A model generated the notes under the pieces. The model was given only the letters and a program-made list of their open reading frames with translations. It searched no databases and was not told the DNA's origin. A stretch of DNA of 29,188 bases, taken from assembly GCA_025602905.1 (NCBI GenBank), contig JAHLKI010000082.1, positions 1-29,188 on the forward strand. The letters are read 5' to 3'. Origin of the DNA: Phlyctochytrium arcticum (taxonomy: Eukaryota > Chytridiomycota > Chytridiomycetes > Chytridiales > Chytridiaceae). Both the position numbers and the translations under genes were made by a program. Numbering within the stretch: position 1 is the stretch's first letter; every line of letters starts with the position of its first letter. Positions 1 to 7,664 of this stretch are shown piece after piece.

Positions 1-1457
1 CCATCGTTCCCACCCGCAATAAAGCCAGCGAGAAAATGACGATTGAAACAAGTAGACAGAGATCAACTAAGTTACTGTGGGCCACTGTTGTTCGAGTTGA
101 TGTTGATGCTGCGGCCGGGGGGATTGTGCCATACAGGGCCTTGTTGAAGATTTTGCAGCAAGCAGGGAACCGGATGTAGTTCCCAAATTTCCCCAGGTAG
201 GCCCTTGTTCGGAGCATACATTCACCTGGTCTGAGGCCGGCCTCTGAGTGCGTTGTAGGCACTTGACCTTGAACACGATCAAACATCTGGCTGCATGCGA
301 CGCATTGGACGAAGGTGCCATTGATGGACCAGTTGGCACCGTCCATATGGGCTCCTTAAGACAAGTCCCACCAGATCCCAGTGCATCTCTAACTGATTGC
401 GCTTGTACAATCGACGAGCTGACGGTTCTCTATTTGGGCAATAAGGTTCTAGGCCTAATTCGGCGTAGCTGATGTCGCTCCTCCACTTTCGGCTCAGCTT
501 CATCCAACAGCCGCAGCACCCCATGAACAGTTTCCGGTTGTTGTTGCATCAGTCGGATGAAATTGCTGCATCGCCTACGGAAAACGTCAGTCACGGTCTC
601 ATGAAAGCATAACAATCATTCGATCAACAGGACCGTCAAGATCGCGTCAAAGACCTCGCTCCTACGATCAATGGCTCCACCCCACAAGTCTCATTGTAGA
701 TGCATGCCTGAGCCTTATTGGATCGACGCGGCGATGGCCTTCAAGATCTCACCTCAGAGCTCAAACCTATTCCTTTCGGAATCTTGTGGTCCGGATCGTG
801 AAACGGTAAGTGTGGCGCAGGTCTTGGTGGACAAATTTGTGGAGTTCCTCAATTCTGTACGGTATGATGCAACGAAGTCTTGCGCCCCTGTTATGAATGC
901 CGTGGTAAAGGAACACGATTAATACCTACAGTACACACCTATAGTACAGGACATCTCAGAATGACAAAGGAAGGGTATATGATATTTCCCATAGTTTTTA
1001 GGTGCGCAGGGTGCCGCGCATTCCGCGCTTTGCACTTAACTTTGAGCTTCTTTTTTTTCATTTACGCAAAATGCAACAAGGTTATTTGCCATTAGTTGCA
1101 GCCACCACCAACAAACGAAAACAACGGCTCTCAGCGGCTCTCATGAATCTCGGGCGGGCCGTGGGAGGAAGGGAGCGGAAGGACAAGACGCAAATACGCC
1201 GAATTTGGAAGGCTGCCCCACACGGTTCGACACGGTTCGGCCGTTTCGCTGATGGGAAGATGGTTTCGTAATTCGAAATTTGGAATGTCACGAATGTATG
1301 CGGCATGTTCCATATTCTGCCACCAGAATATTTTGTGGACGTGCCGCGCACCGCTGCTCACCATTCCCCAGAATCCCAGATCCATCATCCATCATCCAGG
1401 CCCAATCAACCTGAATCAGACGCGATACGTTTCGTTTTACCCTTTACTCGATTGTAA

Positions 1458-1465
1458 ACTCGAGT
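1458..1465. promoter_or_regulatory. ACTCGAGT palindrome (core of TACTCGAGTA)
   Basis: An 8-bp perfect palindrome matching the core of the 10-bp TACTCGAGTA motif found at 1520, 1819 and 25436. Function is unknown; a dimeric transcription-factor site is one possibility. Confidence 0.3.
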
Positions 1466-1519
1466 AGGAACATGGTAGACTTTGATTCGCCGATGCTACT
1501 CATGACAGATATAGCGAGC

Positions 1520-1529
1520 TACTCGAGTA
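1520..1529. promoter_or_regulatory. TACTCGAGTA perfect palindrome, copy 1
   Basis: A perfect 10-bp palindrome in non-coding DNA. Three exact copies in this window is far more than chance (about 0.03 expected for one given 10-mer). Further near matches are at 1458 and 24423. Confidence 0.35.
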
Positions 1530-1818
1530 TTGCATGGGGATTATTAGGAATTTAGGATAATACTCGGTGAGGATGGACCCGCTGAACGGTTGCATGCCAT
1601 GCACTCCAGGGTGCGATTGTCACCACCCGCCGTGAGTCGTGACGTGATAGAGAGAAAGAAAAAAAGTGTGGACTGGTGCCAAGCATTTCTCGGCACCAAC
1701 AATTCAGCACATTTTTTAGAGATTTCGCAAGCCATCCCCGGAGCCATCCCATAGCGTCAGCGTCGTCAGCACTTTGAATACAGCATGTGCGCCAGCCGCT
1801 GCATGCATTCATCAGTTG

Positions 1819-1828
1819 TACTCGAGTA
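1819..1828. promoter_or_regulatory. TACTCGAGTA perfect palindrome, copy 2
   Basis: Second exact copy, about 570 bases upstream of the secreted-protein gene at 2400. It lies in non-coding DNA like the other copies. Confidence 0.35.
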
Positions 1829-2269
1829 ATCTTAACCGTGAATGCCCAATGTATCATCGAGTACAGAAGACTGTTTGATACACGCTCCCTTGCATGAATT
1901 GATATCATAATACTCGTATTGGCTATGCTATATACCGCTAAAATAAAGCATAGCAATAGCACTCATTTGGCCCATCAGGATTCAGGGCTCGAGCGATGGT
2001 CTGCCCAATAAAGAGCGAGAGCGGGATGGGTGGAGTGTCACCGCTGCGGCAATGGCGTTGAGGCGGCAGGCTGTGGTTGGAACCGGGCATCGATGGCGAG
2101 CGAACCGGCTCGGCTGTGCGGGGATTCCCGACGCGTGGATTGGCGACGTTGTTGCTCCCGGCATCTCCTGCATTGTGCGTCCTCCGCCGAGCAACGGGCA
2201 GCCGGGCAGGCAGGATTTCAAGGAGGCGCGGATGGGGCGGGTGCGCAGCAGGGGGCTGGCTGGCTGGCC

Positions 2270-2288
2270 GGGGGGGGGGGGGGGGGGG
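2270..2288 (+). repeat. 19-bp uninterrupted G tract
   Basis: A run of 19 guanines ends one base before the TATA box of the gene at 2400. A run this long can form G-quadruplex structure and is prone to length variation and sequencing error. Confidence 0.9.
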
Positions 2289-2289
2289 C

Positions 2290-2297
2290 TATATAAA
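2290..2297 (+). promoter_or_regulatory. TATA box of the gene at 2400
   Basis: The sequence TATATAAA lies about 103 bases upstream of the ATG at 2400. A pyrimidine-rich leader follows, as is usual for strongly expressed fungal genes. Confidence 0.75.
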
Positions 2298-2399
2298 GGC
2301 GGCATCTGCGCGGGCTTCCCCCTCCTTCCTCCCAAAACCTCTAACTCTCGCACTTCCTTCACCTTCTTCACCTCTACCTCACACACACATCCATCAACC

Positions 2400-2841
2400 A
2401 TGCAGTTCAAGAACATTCTCGCTCTCGCCGTCGCCGTCATGGCCGTCTCTGTCGCTGCCCAGGAGGAAGGTGCTGACACCACCACTGAGATCGTCGGTGC
2501 CCCCACCCTCGTCGTCCCCACCACAACTTTGATCGTGACGGGAGCTCCCACGCTCGTGCCTGGCTCTACCACCATCGTCCCCATTGCCACCACTCCCCGT
2601 AAGTCTTAGCATCTATTCAGATCTGTTCCATGTGCCAGTCAAACTTATACATTTCTCGCCCCTAGTCGCCACCGTCCGCCCATCAACGGTCATTGCCGTG
2701 CCAAACAGCTCGCGCCCCATCGTTTCCTCTACCACCACTCGTGCCGCCGGTGCCGCCCCTACATCAGGCGCTACCCAGCTCGACCAAAAGAAGGTTGTCG
2801 GTGCCGCCGTCGCCGCCGGTGCTTTTGCCCTCTTGCTGTAG
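2400..2841 (+). CDS. small secreted GPI-anchored-type protein (124 aa)
   Basis: Two exons, 2400-2598 and 2666-2841, join across an intron with a GTAAGT donor and a CCTAG acceptor. The split codon CTC keeps the frame and gives 124 residues. The product starts with a signal-peptide-like segment (MQFKNILALAVAVMAVS, ending near Ala-Ala-Gln). It continues as a Thr/Val/Pro-rich stretch with repeated GAPTLV motifs and then a Ser/Thr/Ala-rich stretch. It ends in a hydrophobic tail (VVGAAVAAGAFALLL) directly at the stop, as in GPI-anchored cell-wall proteins. No catalytic domain is visible, so a cell-surface structural or effector-like role is only inferred. The ATG was chosen because it follows a TATA box and leader and begins the signal peptide. 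Third codon positions are C-rich, suggesting high expression. A start at 2052 in the same frame would place GC-rich promoter DNA inside the protein and is unlikely. Confidence 0.8.
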
Positions 2842-3876
2842 ATTTTGAATCTGGACCTATTCAATCATCTCGCAAAACACTTCACATCATAATACCACCA
2901 TCACGCGTGCGCAACATGTATCTTCTGAGTCTTCTGTAATTAGACGTGTCATCTATTTGTACCTATGAACAATGTGTTCCCTCTCTGTTTTTTGTAATCA
3001 TACCAAATCTATCCTATGCCATTTTCACTCTCTCATCCTATCGGGCCATTTACACATTCTGTCGTGCGAGATTCTTTCCGTGCGTGTAATCAAACATTCT
3101 GTCGTGCGAGATTGGAACATTTGCCAGAGGTTCCAAATTTCCATCTTGTGCGCATAGCCCCACGGGACGTCTCCCCTCAGCCGCTCTTCCGTCCGTTGCA
3201 GCGGCTCCGCTCGGGCGCGGTTCAACATCTTTTTTTTTTCTCCCACAGGTTCCACAGAGATTCCACGTCGGGTCGCACCGGGTTTGCACCGCTTGTTGAG
3301 CCGGATTCGCCCGAATACGGTACTTGGTGGCTGGTCGTAAGGTAATAAATATAAACAAACGCAGGCAGATTTGAATTTTTTAGATCCCGCTCATCTTGCA
3401 AAGATTGCCGGAGATTAATCGCCTGCCCAGCAACAAGAATAGTAGAGCTGTCCCAATTAGCAAAGTGAATCCCCAGAGAATGGCGCCGCAACTTTCTGCA
3501 AAGTGAAAACAACATGCCGAATTCCGTCCAAGATGTAGAGAATGCCTCTAATCTTCACACTCTGCCTTTGGCGATGCATACATCAAATCCGTCAACCTGT
3601 ATCAGAGCAATGAACTGCCTTGAGCCGACATTGTCGTTCTTTATATGCGCAATCCCTTCATTTTCTGGAATTCGTGAAGACAGTGGAGACTATCAAGTAC
3701 TATGGCAAAGTGAACGAAGTCTGACCAAAGTTTGAATGTAAGGTTTACAGTGGTGTCTTTATCAAGTTGACTTCTTGCTAATTGCATTGCGTTGTTGACA
3801 GTTCTATATGGACCTACCTCAATCCACGACGGTTGGCTATAATGCGAGGACTAATATCAGGCCCGGTGGTGCCAGG
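2842..3876. other. intergenic, no supported gene
   Basis: The first ~150 bases are the probable 3' UTR of the gene ending at 2841. The rest has only short unrelated open frames on both strands. It contains the 20-bp direct repeat at 3054-3113 and no recognisable domain. Confidence 0.5.
3054..3113 (+). repeat. two 20-bp direct repeats, 40 bp apart
   Basis: The 20 bases from 3054 to 3073 recur exactly at 3094-3113. The 20 bases between them are not repeated. This may be a small local duplication or a regulatory repeat. Confidence 0.85.
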
Positions 3877-3962
3877 GAGAAGACTTTACCGATGGGGCCA
3901 TCGTGACAGCTAAAGGCTGGCCTTATATCTTGTGGAGAAAGTGGTAGCAAAGGGAAAACAGC
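3877..3962 (+). repeat. diverged copy of the coding relic at 4566-4655
   Basis: This segment matches 4566-4655 with scattered differences; both contain the shared core GGCATCGTGACAGCT or a one-base variant. The frame encoding GGIVTAEKLASYL in the other copy is broken here. It lies about 690 bases upstream of its partner, on the other side of the MULE relic. Confidence 0.7.
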
Positions 3963-4042
3963 ACCAGAACGGTAGCGCCGACCGAGCTTTCACACCACAC
4001 CCCCGCCGGCCGCATTTCCGCGTCTGAAAGGATCTTGCGACA

Positions 4043-4171
4043 ATGAATCTGAACGACAACATTTCTAGCCTCCCAGCCGAAGAACTCAAGGCCATGAAGG
4101 AAGCCCTCGAGAAGCGCAACATTCCCAAAGCCCGATTGACCAGCTGTGCTAAAAGAAGTACAATCGTCTGA
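4043..4171 (+). CDS. short open frame of 42 codons, possible gene fragment
   Basis: The frame begins MNLNDNISSLPAEELKAMKE and has a charged, helix-like composition typical of real protein. It stops after 42 residues, just inside the region that becomes the MULE transposase relic. It may be the start of a gene interrupted by the element, or part of the same unknown coding relic seen at 4551-5087. I do not recognise the family. Confidence 0.25.
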   Translation: MNLNDNISSLPAEELKAMKEALEKRNIPKARLTSCAKRSTIV

Positions 4172-4482
4172 CATCAAGGCACAGCACCTGCGAGATTTTC
4201 CCACGGCAGAAATTGTGGGCTCACAATTTTGGGCATTCCCCACATTCCTGCAAAAATGGTCGAATTTGGTCCGTAATACCAAAACCAAAGAATTGTTCGA
4301 GGTGGGATGGGGAAGGAATGAAGACGCATATTCCAACCGAATGCGCCGAGTACGTAGAAAACCGTTGGATTTACCCTCACAAAGAGAAGTTTGTGGGCGC
4401 GTGGTTAACTGGTGTCAAACACTTCGGCCAGATCTCGTCATCCAAAGTGGAGAGCGCTCACGCAGCGTTCAAGAAGACGTAG
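4148..4482 (+). pseudogene. MULE-type transposase relic (C-terminal part of catalytic region)
   Basis: Two overlapping frames together read like the region after the DDE core of Mutator-like (MULE) transposases. The first (about 4148-4320) includes FLQKWSNLVRNTKTKELFE. The second (about 4322-4482) includes YVENRWIYPHKEKFVGAW, LTGVKHFGQISSSKVE and SAHAAFKK. In the family this region has a leading Trp, then PHKEKFV.AW, then a HFG...RVE..HA motif. A frameshift near 4320 and the stop at 4480 make it non-functional. The N-terminal half with the first catalytic acidic residues is not visible. Segments of an unknown coding relic flank it on both sides. The assignment is by motif memory. Confidence 0.6.
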
Positions 4483-4550
4483 GGACATCACAGCTAGGAT
4501 TTCTCGGTGTATCCCATGTGACCGTTGGTCATCAAGCCGTACACAAGCGC

Positions 4551-5087
4551 TGGGCCCAGTAATGCGAGAAGACCTCACCGAAGGGGGCATCGTGACAGCT
4601 GAGAAGCTGGCCTCATACTTGGTGGAAGAAGTGGTGGCCAAAGGAAAGCACCACAGAGAGGGTCAGATCCTTGAAGAGAAATTGCGGCATATTACCAAAC
4701 AGATCAGTCAGAGGGTTTCCGAACAAGTTGGCCAAGTGATCGATGGCAAATTCGCGGCGATGCAAACCATGGGAAACCAGAGTTCATTCAAACGCCAAAC
4801 GCCGACTACGGTCCTGCCAATGCCATCGTCCCTATTGGCCAGGTAGCGCTAGAGATGCATATAGCGGCCCTAGTGAATCTGTGAATACAACAAGTGGCCA
4901 CGGGTCAGAGCACGTAAGTCTTTTGTTTTGTTTATCTTGTCGAATCATTATACTTACTAGAAACTCCAGTGAGGCAATGCCGCGGGACTTGAATGTCTTA
5001 TTGATAGTAAAGACTGCTCGGAATGACTTAATTCAAAGAGAGCGACTGGCCTACTTGGCTCAAGGAAATATCTTGCCGCCTAGTTGA
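4551..5087 (+). pseudogene. degenerate coding relic of unknown family
   Basis: From 4551 a frame reads MREDLTEGGIVTAEKLASYL and continues with a charged, helical, coiled-coil-like segment containing KLRHITKQISQRVSEQVGQV. Around 4800 the sense shifts to another frame containing VPIGQVALEMHIAALVNL, then stops. A GTAAGT donor at 4915 and a possible TACTAG acceptor near 4960 suggest an old intron, followed by MPRDLNVLLIVKTARNDLIQ up to a stop at 5085-5087. Part of it is duplicated at 3877-3962. I do not recognise the family; a protein carried by a transposon, or a host gene split by the MULE, are both possible. Confidence 0.4.
4566..4655 (+). repeat. second copy of the duplicated segment
   Basis: Partner of the repeat at 3877-3962. 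This copy keeps an open frame through the shared part. The pair brackets the MULE relic, so the element may have inserted into, or been duplicated with, a host segment. Confidence 0.7.
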
Positions 5088-5341
5088 CCGACACACCCAG
5101 ACTGGAGAAATCAGCACCAAAGAATCATTTCGAGGCATTACCGTCCGCGCAGGGGGGAGACGGATTAGTTCGCGACCGATTGACAAATACAGCACTTTCC
5201 GACGCAGGGATTTTGGACTAATGGTGAAGAATGTAACCAATTAGTACTAATCCTGAGGAAGGAAAGTGCTGGATAAGCCACCCACCGCAACCCAGCCGAA
5301 GAAACCAGCGCGCGGCATCCCCTCCAGTCCTTTGGGCGAGG

Positions 5342-5550
5342 AGCGCACTAAAATCTCGGGTGTGCGACCTGCTTAGTGGGGAGTATGAACTTGAAGACAC
5401 CCGAAAAACTGCAGGTGGAAGGGAAGAGCAAGTTGCCATATTTATGTTTATTTGCGCAAACAACGGCAGCGTCCGGCTTGCCCGTGAACGGTTTCAGCAC
5501 AGTAATGACACGATCCATTGGCATTTTAAGAGAGCAGCATTTGGATCGGG
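5342..5550 (+). pseudogene. Harbinger-type transposase N-terminal fragment (DUF8040-like)
   Basis: The frame reads YELEDTRKTAGGREEQVAIF followed by ANNGSVRLARERFQHS and NDTIHWHFKRA. This follows the N-terminal helix-turn-helix domain of PIF/Harbinger nucleases, whose hallmark is EQVAIFL...(N/S)R.VQERFQHSGETISRHF. The downstream nuclease domain is absent. Within a few codons the same frame continues into a Tc1/mariner-type HTH, so this is a chimeric junction. There is no credible start codon upstream in a functional context. The fragment alone could not support transposition. Confidence 0.65.
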
Positions 5551-5569
5551 AGCAGGGTTTGGAGGAGTG

Positions 5570-5970
5570 AACTACAAAACTTACACCGCCCGCCGCTTGG
5601 GATACCCACCATCTACCGTCTATTCCATCGTTGAAAAGTATGAAAAGACGGGCGTCGTCGAGAATGAACGCAAGCCCCCACCGAACCACCGACCCTCTAC
5701 CCTCACAGAGCCTATGGAGGATTACATCATGACCAAGTTCGATCAAGACGCGGGAATGACCTTGGAGGAGGTCCGGGAATGACCTTGGAGGAGGTCCAGG
5801 GTACGGTTGAGGAGCAATTTGAGAGCCCGGTGCCCATCTCCATCATCTCCCGCTTCCTGAACAAAAAAGTCAAATATCGGCTGAAGCTCATGCGGTATGA
5901 ACCTGAGAAGTTCAACGCGCCGGAGATCATCGAGAACCGCAGAAATTGGTGCAACAATTTTATTCAGAGC
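5570..5970 (+). pseudogene. Tc1/mariner-type transposase DNA-binding domain, frameshifted
   Basis: The frame contains TARRLGYPPSTVYSIVEKYEKTG, the first HTH typical of Tc1/mariner and IS630-family transposases. It then has the linker with RPSTLTEPMEDYI and a second HTH-like unit (TLEEVQGTVEEQFESPVPIS, then IISRFLNKK). It ends with RRNWCNNFIQSG just where the DDE catalytic domain should begin. The catalytic domain is missing. A perfect 23-bp tandem duplication at 5752-5797 shifts the frame between the two HTH units. The N-terminal side runs without a break from the Harbinger fragment, so the locus is a mosaic of two transposon families. Confidence 0.7.
5752..5797 (+). repeat. perfect 23-bp tandem duplication
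   Basis: The 23 bases at 5752-5774 are repeated exactly at 5775-5797. Because 23 is not a multiple of three, the duplication breaks the transposase frame. The lack of any difference between the copies suggests a recent event. Confidence 0.95.
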
Positions 5971-6083
5971 GGACGGAACATGTTGAACAATGAGAATGGA
6001 TCGCACTCTGAAGACCTTCGCGGAGGTATGCATGCAACCGTTAATGCACATTCATGACCCCATAACTCACCACACATTGGCAA

Positions 6084-6209
6084 GAATTTGACGAGGGCTG
6101 CAACGACAAGCTGTCAGTGAGGTTGATGCAAAAGCATCACCGCGAAGCTTGGCGGAAAGAAGCTGCCGCCCGAAAATTCTTGCCAGACCTGCGTGCACAT
6201 GTGTGGTGA
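6084..6209 (+). pseudogene. C-terminal coding fragment of unknown protein
   Basis: An open frame of 41 codons reads EFDEGCNDKLSVRLMQKHHR and continues with EAWRKEAAARKFLPDLRAHV to a TGA. The charged, helical composition looks like real coding sequence. It sits between the truncated Tc1-type domain and the Rep gene, ending 6 bases before the Rep ATG. It may be the last exon of a gene or the tail of another element. The family is not recognised. Confidence 0.3.
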
Positions 6210-6214
6210 GTTTT

Positions 6215-7160
6215 ATGTCATTCAGATTGAAGGGGAGGGCTTTCTTGGTCACGTGGTCTCAAATTCCTTTCGACGATGCCACAATCATCCAAGACGTGCT
6301 TGGACAAGTACTGCTTTTGTTCGGATTGTATGGGACCCCTGCATTTACCCGAGCCTGTATCGAGCAACACCAAGACGGCGGATACCACGTTCACGCCTTT
6401 GTCTTTTACCCCACCGCTATCGACAGACGCCTCTCAAATCAGTGGGATTTTGCCGGAGTCCATCCAAATGTCAAGCCAAAAAGGACTCGACCTGAGCAGA
6501 CAGCCGCTATCTCCTATTGCGCAAAAGACGGATGCTTTCTGGATGAAGGTTCGGAACCCGAAGGATCTGTTGCCGCCACCGGGAGATCTGCCTCAGACTC
6601 CCTTGTCCCCGACATTGCGTCGGCGCTCCTCGAACATTCGACGTATCCCGGCTGGCTCCAGTTCTGCTATGAGAACTCTGTCCCCTTCGGATACGCATCA
6701 GAGTTTTGGAAATCCTCACGGGCTGGAGCTGAAACCTTGGGTCCGGATTCAAGGTCTGATGGAACGATATCTGACGAACGATTGCGAGACATGCCTTTTC
6801 ACCCGGAGGAACATCGTGCGCTTGTTATTGTCGGGTCTTCAGGTTGTGGAAAAACAACTTGGGTGCGCAGAAATGCTCCTCAACCGGCACTGTTCGTGCG
6901 TCACATTGATGACTTACGATGCTTCCGTTCAGACTTCCATTTATCAATAGTCTTTGATGATATGTGCTTTTGTGGTGATAGGGGCCTGGCCGCGCACAAG
7001 TCAAATTCATTTAGTAGATTATGATGTTGGTAGCTCCATTCACTGTCGTTATATCACTTGTTACATTCCCGCTGGCATCTATAAATTTTTTACTGGCAAC
7101 GAATTTATGTTTACTTATGATCCCGCGATCGAGCGGCGTATATTAAGAATAGATTTATGA
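6215..7160 (+). pseudogene. CRESS-DNA virus Rep relic, copy 1 (geminivirus/genomovirus-like)
   Basis: Rep proteins of CRESS-DNA viruses nick the origin and start rolling-circle replication. From the ATG at 6215 the frame shows an HUH endonuclease domain: motif I FLVTWSQ (residues 10-16), motif II HVHAF (58-62) and motif III YCAKDG with Tyr101 and Lys104. Between II and III is a GRS-like element containing WDFAGVHPNVKPKR (77-90), which marks the Geminiviridae-Genomoviridae group. An SF3 helicase domain follows: Walker A GSSGCGKT (207-214) and Walker B VFDDM (246-250). A frameshift near 6980 moves the rest to another frame, which holds AWPRTSQ, SIHCRY and a motif C-like FFTGN before a TGA at 7158. 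Nearly the whole gene is present with this single visible break. It lies between transposon relics in a fungal chromosome, so it is an endogenised viral gene or a Rep-bearing element. Its host range cannot be told from sequence. Confidence 0.85.
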
Positions 7161-7164
7161 TACA

Positions 7165-7464
7165 TTAAGTGGTCATTACATTCATGACTTCGTTGTAACC
7201 TTCGGAAGTGAACTTTTGGTCCTGGAATGGACCGGCGGTGTTCTCGAAGTAGAGGTTGCTCTCTCGGTACCAGGTAGGCGTATTTTTCTCAACCGCCATA
7301 TACTTGTACGAACTTTCTGCCATAACGAGGATTTCTCCGAAGGATGTTGTGATTGTTCCTCTCTCAACATCTATCACCCCACAACCAACCACCCTTCCGA
7401 TTTTCAGTCTGCCTTCTTCAAGAAAGGGTCCCTCGTGACTGACATGAGTGGATTTACTTACGCG
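7165..7464 (-). pseudogene. antisense open frame convergent with Rep; possible second viral gene
   Basis: On the minus strand a frame stays open for about 99 codons and ends with TAA at 7167-7165, four bases past the Rep stop. Its product includes VVGCGVIDVERGTITTSFGE and EKNTPTWYRESNLYFENTAG. In geminiviruses and genomoviruses the Rep and capsid genes lie on opposite strands with their 3' ends close together, so a capsid remnant is the obvious guess. I see no capsid motif I can name, and there is no ATG before the internal Met, so the N-terminus is missing. The overlapping plus-strand frame at 7216-7512 looks less protein-like. Confidence 0.35.
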
Positions 7465-7664
7465 CTACTCGGTTCCGGACAACGATGCCGATTTCGGCTG
7501 ACCTTTACTTGATAACTGAATATACAACCAGATCTGAGAACCAAAGGATGCGCACTCCATAAGTTATCCATCTCATATACAGTGATCTCCACCATTGATG
7601 TTGCAACAAGCAAATATATTTAAAAAATCTATCAGTATCATATACGCAACTGTGTGTACACATT

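Larger units (their letters stand above)
1..2269. other. gene-poor region, no supported gene
   Basis: Several open frames of 60-136 codons exist on both strands. None has a recognisable domain, a convincing chain of exons or a good ATG context, and they overlap one another in different frames. The stretch contains the TACTCGAGTA palindromes listed separately and a short direct repeat of the sequence ACGGTTCG near 1205-1220. The last few hundred bases are GC-rich and probably belong to the upstream region of the gene starting at 2400. I see no RNA gene here. Confidence 0.5.

Noticed and set aside
1552..1962. Minus-strand 136-codon frame as a gene
   Set aside because: No domain, no ATG in good context, and composition that looks like chance open DNA.
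1982..2609. Long overlapping frames on both strands (up to 203 codons) over the GC-rich region before 2400
   Set aside because: They run through the G tract, TATA box and leader of the real gene, and result from GC-rich sequence with few stops.
7216..7512. Plus-strand 98-codon frame after Rep as a gene
   Set aside because: It is antisense to a more protein-like frame that ends exactly at the Rep stop.
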